A stretch of 32,117 nt of DNA from an uncultured Saprospiraceae bacterium (GTDB taxonomy: Bacteria; Bacteroidota; Bacteroidia; Chitinophagales; Saprospiraceae), in assembly GCA_947311105.1 (NCBI GenBank), contig CAMZKG010000246.1, positions 1 through 32,117 of the forward strand, given 5' to 3'. How positions within the stretch are numbered: the first letter of the stretch is position 1; each line of letters begins with the position of its first letter. Shown piece by piece: positions 28,129 to 32,117 of this stretch. The notes under the pieces are model-generated. The model was not told the DNA's origin, searched no databases, and saw only the letters and a program-made list of their open reading frames with translations. A program made the translations under genes and the position numbers.

Positions 28129-29271
28129 TTAGTCCACAACCATTTTCTTGCGATCCAATAGCTGCTGTTCAATGACTTTCGGCAAAGGCAGATGGTTGTA
28201 TTCTTGGTCTCGAAACTGCGGTATAAACCCAGCATCCACGATAGCATCTTGAATTCCCTGAGCCGTAAAACGAAAATTGGCTCCTGCTGCAGACACTACA
28301 TTTTCTTCAATCATGATACTTCCAAAATCGTTGGCTCCTGCATGTAAACAAACTTGAGCCACCTGCTTGCCAACTGTCAACCATGATGCGCCTATGTTTT
28401 TAATATTAGGCAACAAAATCCGACTCACAGCTATCATACGAATATATTCATCGCTAGTTACTGCATTTCGGGCTCTTTTTAATCTTTTCAACAAAGTCCC
28501 TTCGTCCTGAAATGGCCACAAGATAAACGACGTAAATCCTTGACTACCAGCAGGTTTTTCGCTCTGCACTTGGCGCATCGCTATGATATGCTCCATCCGT
28601 TCTAGATTTGTTTCGATATGTCCAAACATCATCGTGGCAGAAGTAGCCATCCCTATTTGGTGAGCGGCACGCATGACATCTAACCAATCCTTACCCCCAC
28701 ATTTGCCATTGGAGATAATAAATCGAACTCTATCATCCAAGATTTCTGCTCCTGCTCCCGGCAGTGTATCCATGCCAGCTTCTCGCAAAGCCAACAAAAC
28801 TTCTTTAAAAGTCATCCCGCCCAATTCCGCAATATGAACTATCTCAGGAGGTCCTAAGGCATGAAGTTTCAAATTTGGATATAAGCTCTTTAATTCTCGA
28901 AAGAGATTTGCATAAAAATCTAATCCTAAGTCTGGGTGGTGCCCCCCTTGCAACAAAAGCTGATTACCACCATATCGAAATAGCTCTTCAATTTTCTCTT
29001 TGTACTCATCAATGGTGGTGATATAAGCGTCTTTGTGCCCAGGAACTCTATAGAAATTACAAAATTTACAGTTGGCGACACAGACATTAGTTGTATTGGA
29101 GTTTCGATCAATAATCCAAGTTACTTTATTATCAGGGATATGGTGCTTGCGCAACTTATCAGCAGTCCGCATCAAAACGGCAGTATCTGCATTTTCAAAT
29201 AGAAAAAGGCCTTCTTCGGCAGACAAAAACTCTAAATTTTCGGCTCTTTGCAGCAAATTTGTAACATCCAT
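28129..29271 (-). CDS. mqnC: Cyclic dehypoxanthinyl futalosine synthase (radical SAM)
   Basis: CVANCKFCNFYR radical SAM motif, LLQGGHHPDLG, PGAGAEIL, ATSATMMFGHIETNLERMEH. Confidence 0.92.
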   Translation of the reverse strand: MDVTNLLQRAENLEFLSAEEGLFLFENADTAVLMRTADKLRKHHIPDNKVTWIIDRNSNTTNVCVANCKFCNFYRVPGHKDAYITTIDEYKEKIEELFRYGGNQLLLQGGHHPDLGLDFYANLFRELKSLYPNLKLHALGPPEIVHIAELGGMTFKEVLLALREAGMDTLPGAGAEILDDRVRFIISNGKCGGKDWLDVMRAAHQIGMATSATMMFGHIETNLERMEHIIAMRQVQSEKPAGSQGFTSFILWPFQDEGTLLKRLKRARNAVTSDEYIRMIAVSRILLPNIKNIGASWLTVGKQVAQVCLHAGANDFGSIMIEENVVSAAGANFRFTAQGIQDAIVDAGFIPQFRDQEYNHLPLPKVIEQQLLDRKKMVVD

Positions 29272-29351
29272 ATCTTCGACTTTTTTAGCTTCCGCAAATA
29301 TAGGAAAAATTAAGTTGGGGAATAGGATAATCGGGTCGAGTTTGTTTTTTA

Positions 29352-29410
29352 GGATTGCTAGACACCCGAACGGCCGTTCGGCTCAACATCCCACGAGCTA
29401 GTAACCAGCA
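29352..29410 (+). repeat. Dispersed palindromic repeat copy
   Basis: GGATTGCTAGACACCCGAACGGCCGTTCGGCTCAACATCCCACGAGCTAGTAACC. Confidence 0.85.
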
Positions 29411-29447
29411 ACCGGCGTCTAGAAACTAGAGTCCAGCCACGAGTAAC

Positions 29448-29500
29448 CAGCGTCCAGACACCCGAACGGCCGTTCGGCTCGACATCCCTAAGCCCCTTTG
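29448..29500 (+). repeat. Dispersed palindromic repeat copy with alternative tail
   Basis: CAGCGTCCAGACACCCGAACGGCCGTTCGGCTCGACATCCCTAAGCCCCTTTG; tail matches the 2090-2120 copy. Confidence 0.85.
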
Positions 29501-29510
29501 ACCTTTGACA

Positions 29511-30218
29511 TTACTTAACTAACACAATCCGCTGTGAAAACCATTTTCCTTTTTGCAGAAAACTAGCGATATAAGTACCTTTCGGCAAATGGCTGATATC
29601 TAGCCCATAAAAAGATCTGCCTGTCACCTTTCGGGAAAGAACCACACGCCCCACAAGATTGACCACTTTTATTTCTGTAGCTTCATCTGCCAATTCGATA
29701 TTAAAAATGCCCGTGGTAGGATTAGGATAAATGGTATTCTTAGGTTTTTTAGGCATTTTCACTTGTACCAAGTTCACATTATTGATATTCACACCAGGGC
29801 TTATGGAAGCTTTCGCAAAATCAGTCTTAGTTTTTAGCGTAAGCGCAAAAGGATGTGTGGGCACAAAAGCCTGTACCAAATTGCCTTCAACTATAGATAT
29901 TTTCGGATTAGACTTTGTTTCTTTGGACAAGTTATAGTGAAAAGTCAAAGCGTTCTTGTGATAAGTTTTAGCCTTCTTAGCTTTTGGCAGTTTCTTGGCT
30001 TTCCATATATTTTGGGCTGTTTTGGATATGGGTTTTACTACTAAAACAGGCACTTTCTTTGGTACAATCTGCTCCCGAAGGTTTAGCCTATAGCTTCTCT
30101 GCATGCCTAACTGGGGACTGGTCTTATAAAACCGGAAAGATTCAGTGGACGGCAAGGACTGCTGAGCTTGTAGCAAGTGTCCCCAAAAAACAAACAATGT
30201 CAATATAAAGTACTTCAT
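29511..30218 (-). CDS. T9SS type A sorting domain-containing protein
   Basis: Signal peptide; C-terminal NTIYPNPTTGIFNIELADEATEIKVVNLVGRVVLSRKV...YGLDISHLPKGTYIASFLQKGKWFSQRIVLVK. Confidence 0.88.
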   Translation of the reverse strand: MKYFILTLFVFWGHLLQAQQSLPSTESFRFYKTSPQLGMQRSYRLNLREQIVPKKVPVLVVKPISKTAQNIWKAKKLPKAKKAKTYHKNALTFHYNLSKETKSNPKISIVEGNLVQAFVPTHPFALTLKTKTDFAKASISPGVNINNVNLVQVKMPKKPKNTIYPNPTTGIFNIELADEATEIKVVNLVGRVVLSRKVTGRSFYGLDISHLPKGTYIASFLQKGKWFSQRIVLVK

Positions 30219-30424
30219 TTGAGATTAATTTGGCGAATAAATTACAACTGCGAAGTTACAACCAAAACGCCAAATATCCTAGATTCGCTGCTAAAAAGGT
30301 TCTTTTTTTCAAACAACCACCCCGAGCGGCTAAATTGGCCTACGGGCTACGAGTTTAGCCTAAAAATTAGAAAAAGTCTTTTTGCCCGAAATGACCGCAC
30401 CATCGTTTAACAAAAACCATTTTG

Positions 30425-30436
30425 ATACCTTTGTGT
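30425..30436 (+). promoter_or_regulatory. Putative Bacteroidota promoter -7 element upstream of START-domain gene
   Basis: GATACCTTTGTG matches TAnnTTTG, ~30 bp upstream of ATG 30462. Confidence 0.45.
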
Positions 30437-30461
30437 TACGTATAATCTAGAGTAAATAAAT

Positions 30462-31085
30462 ATGAAGCAGATTTTCTTTTTACAGTTTCTATTGCCTATG
30501 TTCTTTTTCGGTGGCACCCCGACCGCCGCATGGAAACTAAAATCCCAAAAGGGAAATATCAAAATTTATACGCGCACTACTACAAAATCTGACATCAAAG
30601 AAGTGCGCATTACCACCCAAATCGAAGGTGACTTAGATGATTTACTTACCTTATTGGATGACGTAGCTAGCTTTAAATCTTGGCTGTATCGCTGTACTGA
30701 GTCTAAAGTACTAAAAACTGTTGCTGAAGGCGAATATTATTATTACAATCTGACTGATTTTCCTTTCCCCCTAAGTGATCGCGATATGGTTATTCACTCT
30801 AAAACTTGGAAAGTACCAGGCTCCAATATGGTCAAAACTCACTCAAAGGCTTATACTAAAGATGATTTATATAAGGAACAAGCGGGCATTGTCCGAATAA
30901 AAATCCTAGAATATTCTTGGACTTTCACGCCTTTGGACAATGGCATGATTGATATAGATTATGAGATTTTCAGCGATCCTGGCGGTGCTTTACCTTCTTG
31001 GGTAATAAACATGGCGGTCTCCAAAGGCCCAATGGAAACCATGCTTCACTTAAAAAAAGAAATGAACCGTCGCTATAACAAATAA
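30462..31085 (+). CDS. START-domain-like protein
   Basis: Signal peptide; lipid-binding START pattern ...LLTLLDDVASFKSWLYRCTESKVLKTV...YYYNLTDFPFPLSDRDMVIHSK...WVINMAVSKGPMETMLHLKKEM. Confidence 0.85.
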   Translation: MKQIFFLQFLLPMFFFGGTPTAAWKLKSQKGNIKIYTRTTTKSDIKEVRITTQIEGDLDDLLTLLDDVASFKSWLYRCTESKVLKTVAEGEYYYYNLTDFPFPLSDRDMVIHSKTWKVPGSNMVKTHSKAYTKDDLYKEQAGIVRIKILEYSWTFTPLDNGMIDIDYEIFSDPGGALPSWVINMAVSKGPMETMLHLKKEMNRRYNK

Positions 31086-31960
31086 GGATTTGAGCGCCCT
31101 TTGGGATGACAAAAATGTGCCAATTCCATTTTTTGTTTTAAGCTAGGAACTAATGACATGAAGGACGGTAATTTATGAATTCGGGAGTAACTATTATTAA
31201 TAACTGTACGCATCAACCCATTATTCCAGACTCTATTTTCTCCACTATCTTTAAAGTGATGCCACTGATCTGCACCGGCGTATCCCGTAATAATTAATTG
31301 TGGAAAATCTCTTAACTTGAACAAAAGCGCCCGACTCTCTCCCTTGTAAAAGGGATTCCAAAAAGATGATTCTTCAAAAGGACGCTCTTTGGGTCGGCGA
31401 TTATTTTTAAATTTATCGTATAGGCTACTAAGATAGTTTTCTTGCTTTTCCGAAAGGTGAATACTAATCAACTCTTTTCGATCTTCCAATGAATCCGATG
31501 CTTTCAAAAAAGTAAATAAGTATTTTTTGTCGTAAGACTTCGAGATAACAGTTTTATCTCTTTTTGCCCACTGGTCATAATTTGTTTTATTGGGGATCAA
31601 TGCGGGGAGCCACTTGTAATATTTTTTAAAAAGGTAGTTTCCTTTATGATAAATAAAATTATTTTTGATGTCCCACTCTGTATTTTGAAAGACAAAATCT
31701 GTTTTGTCTGGTCTATAAAAAGGCGTTTCGCCGATGGCTCTATTGATGTCTATTTGATTGCTTTCGCAAAAATAAAAGAAGAGCCCTTCGGCTAATTTTC
31801 CTTTGGCAATGTTGGCTATTTTTCTTTCTAACCCCCTGATTCCCATACGATTATAGGTAAACGGGATGGATATAATGGCATACTCTACAGCCTTTCGGCA
31901 AATATTCAAATAGGCATCTTTGGGTATGCCATTGACGATGATTACTTCTGTCTCTTGCAT
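31073..31960 (-). CDS. Uncharacterised protein with PD-(D/E)XK nuclease-like motif pattern
   Basis: KGKLAEGLFFYF...YRPDKTDFVFQNTEWDIKNNF fits alpha-1 Glu + D-Xn-(D/E)XK spacing; no confident family recognition. Confidence 0.5.
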   Translation of the reverse strand: MQETEVIIVNGIPKDAYLNICRKAVEYAIISIPFTYNRMGIRGLERKIANIAKGKLAEGLFFYFCESNQIDINRAIGETPFYRPDKTDFVFQNTEWDIKNNFIYHKGNYLFKKYYKWLPALIPNKTNYDQWAKRDKTVISKSYDKKYLFTFLKASDSLEDRKELISIHLSEKQENYLSSLYDKFKNNRRPKERPFEESSFWNPFYKGESRALLFKLRDFPQLIITGYAGADQWHHFKDSGENRVWNNGLMRTVINNSYSRIHKLPSFMSLVPSLKQKMELAHFCHPKGRSNPYLL

Positions 31961-32025
31961 GGCTTTTTTTTGGGTTATGGAAAAATTCTATTTTTGTTAC
32001 CTGAAAATTCTGTTTTTTCATGCCT

Positions 32026-32117
32026 GAAAATTCGTGAATTTTATGGCTCAGCAGAGAAAATTCGTGAATTTTATGGCTCAGCAGAGAAAATTCGTGAATT
32101 TTATGGCTCAGCAGAGA
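32026..32117. repeat. Perfect 30-bp tandem repeat (>=3 copies) running off the window edge
   Basis: GAAAATTCGTGAATTTTATGGCTCAGCAGA at 32026-32055, 32056-32085, 32086-32115, then GA. Confidence 0.95.

Noticed and set aside
32026-32117. CRISPR array at the right edge
   Set aside because: Repeats are directly contiguous with no unique spacers; it is a tandem minisatellite.

Overview
The window is a chromosomal segment of a Bacteroidota bacterium, probably Saprospiraceae-like. Support for this comes from T9SS C-terminal sorting domains, TAnnTTTG-type promoters, no obvious Shine-Dalgarno sequences and a futalosine-pathway mqnC. Most of it is ordinary housekeeping content: clpC (5' truncated by the window edge), infC-rpmI-rplT, truA, clpX, clpP, tig, tRNA-Leu(UAG), a LOG-family protein, an NtrC-type regulator, a GT2/sugar-transferase fusion, recR, an OmpA-family protein, an arginase-fold protein, murF, nadE, an MsbA-like ABC exporter, glgB, mqnC, T9SS cargo proteins and a START-domain protein. 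Accessory content includes an AT-rich island with an AlbA_2 (Schlafen-type) protein abutted by an apparently intact IS21-family element (istA/istB with multiple terminal repeats). There are several families of non-coding repeats: a 62-bp unit with a 16-bp palindrome (CCGAACGGCCGTTCGG), an unrelated ~80-90 bp dispersed repeat present three times, and an 18-bp minisatellite upstream of rpmI. At the right edge, an uncharacterised protein with a PD-(D/E)XK-like motif pattern lies just downstream of a perfect 30-bp tandem repeat that runs off the window. The repeat families and this nuclease-like/tandem-repeat locus are the best leads for something undescribed. No complete new system can be demonstrated from this sequence alone.
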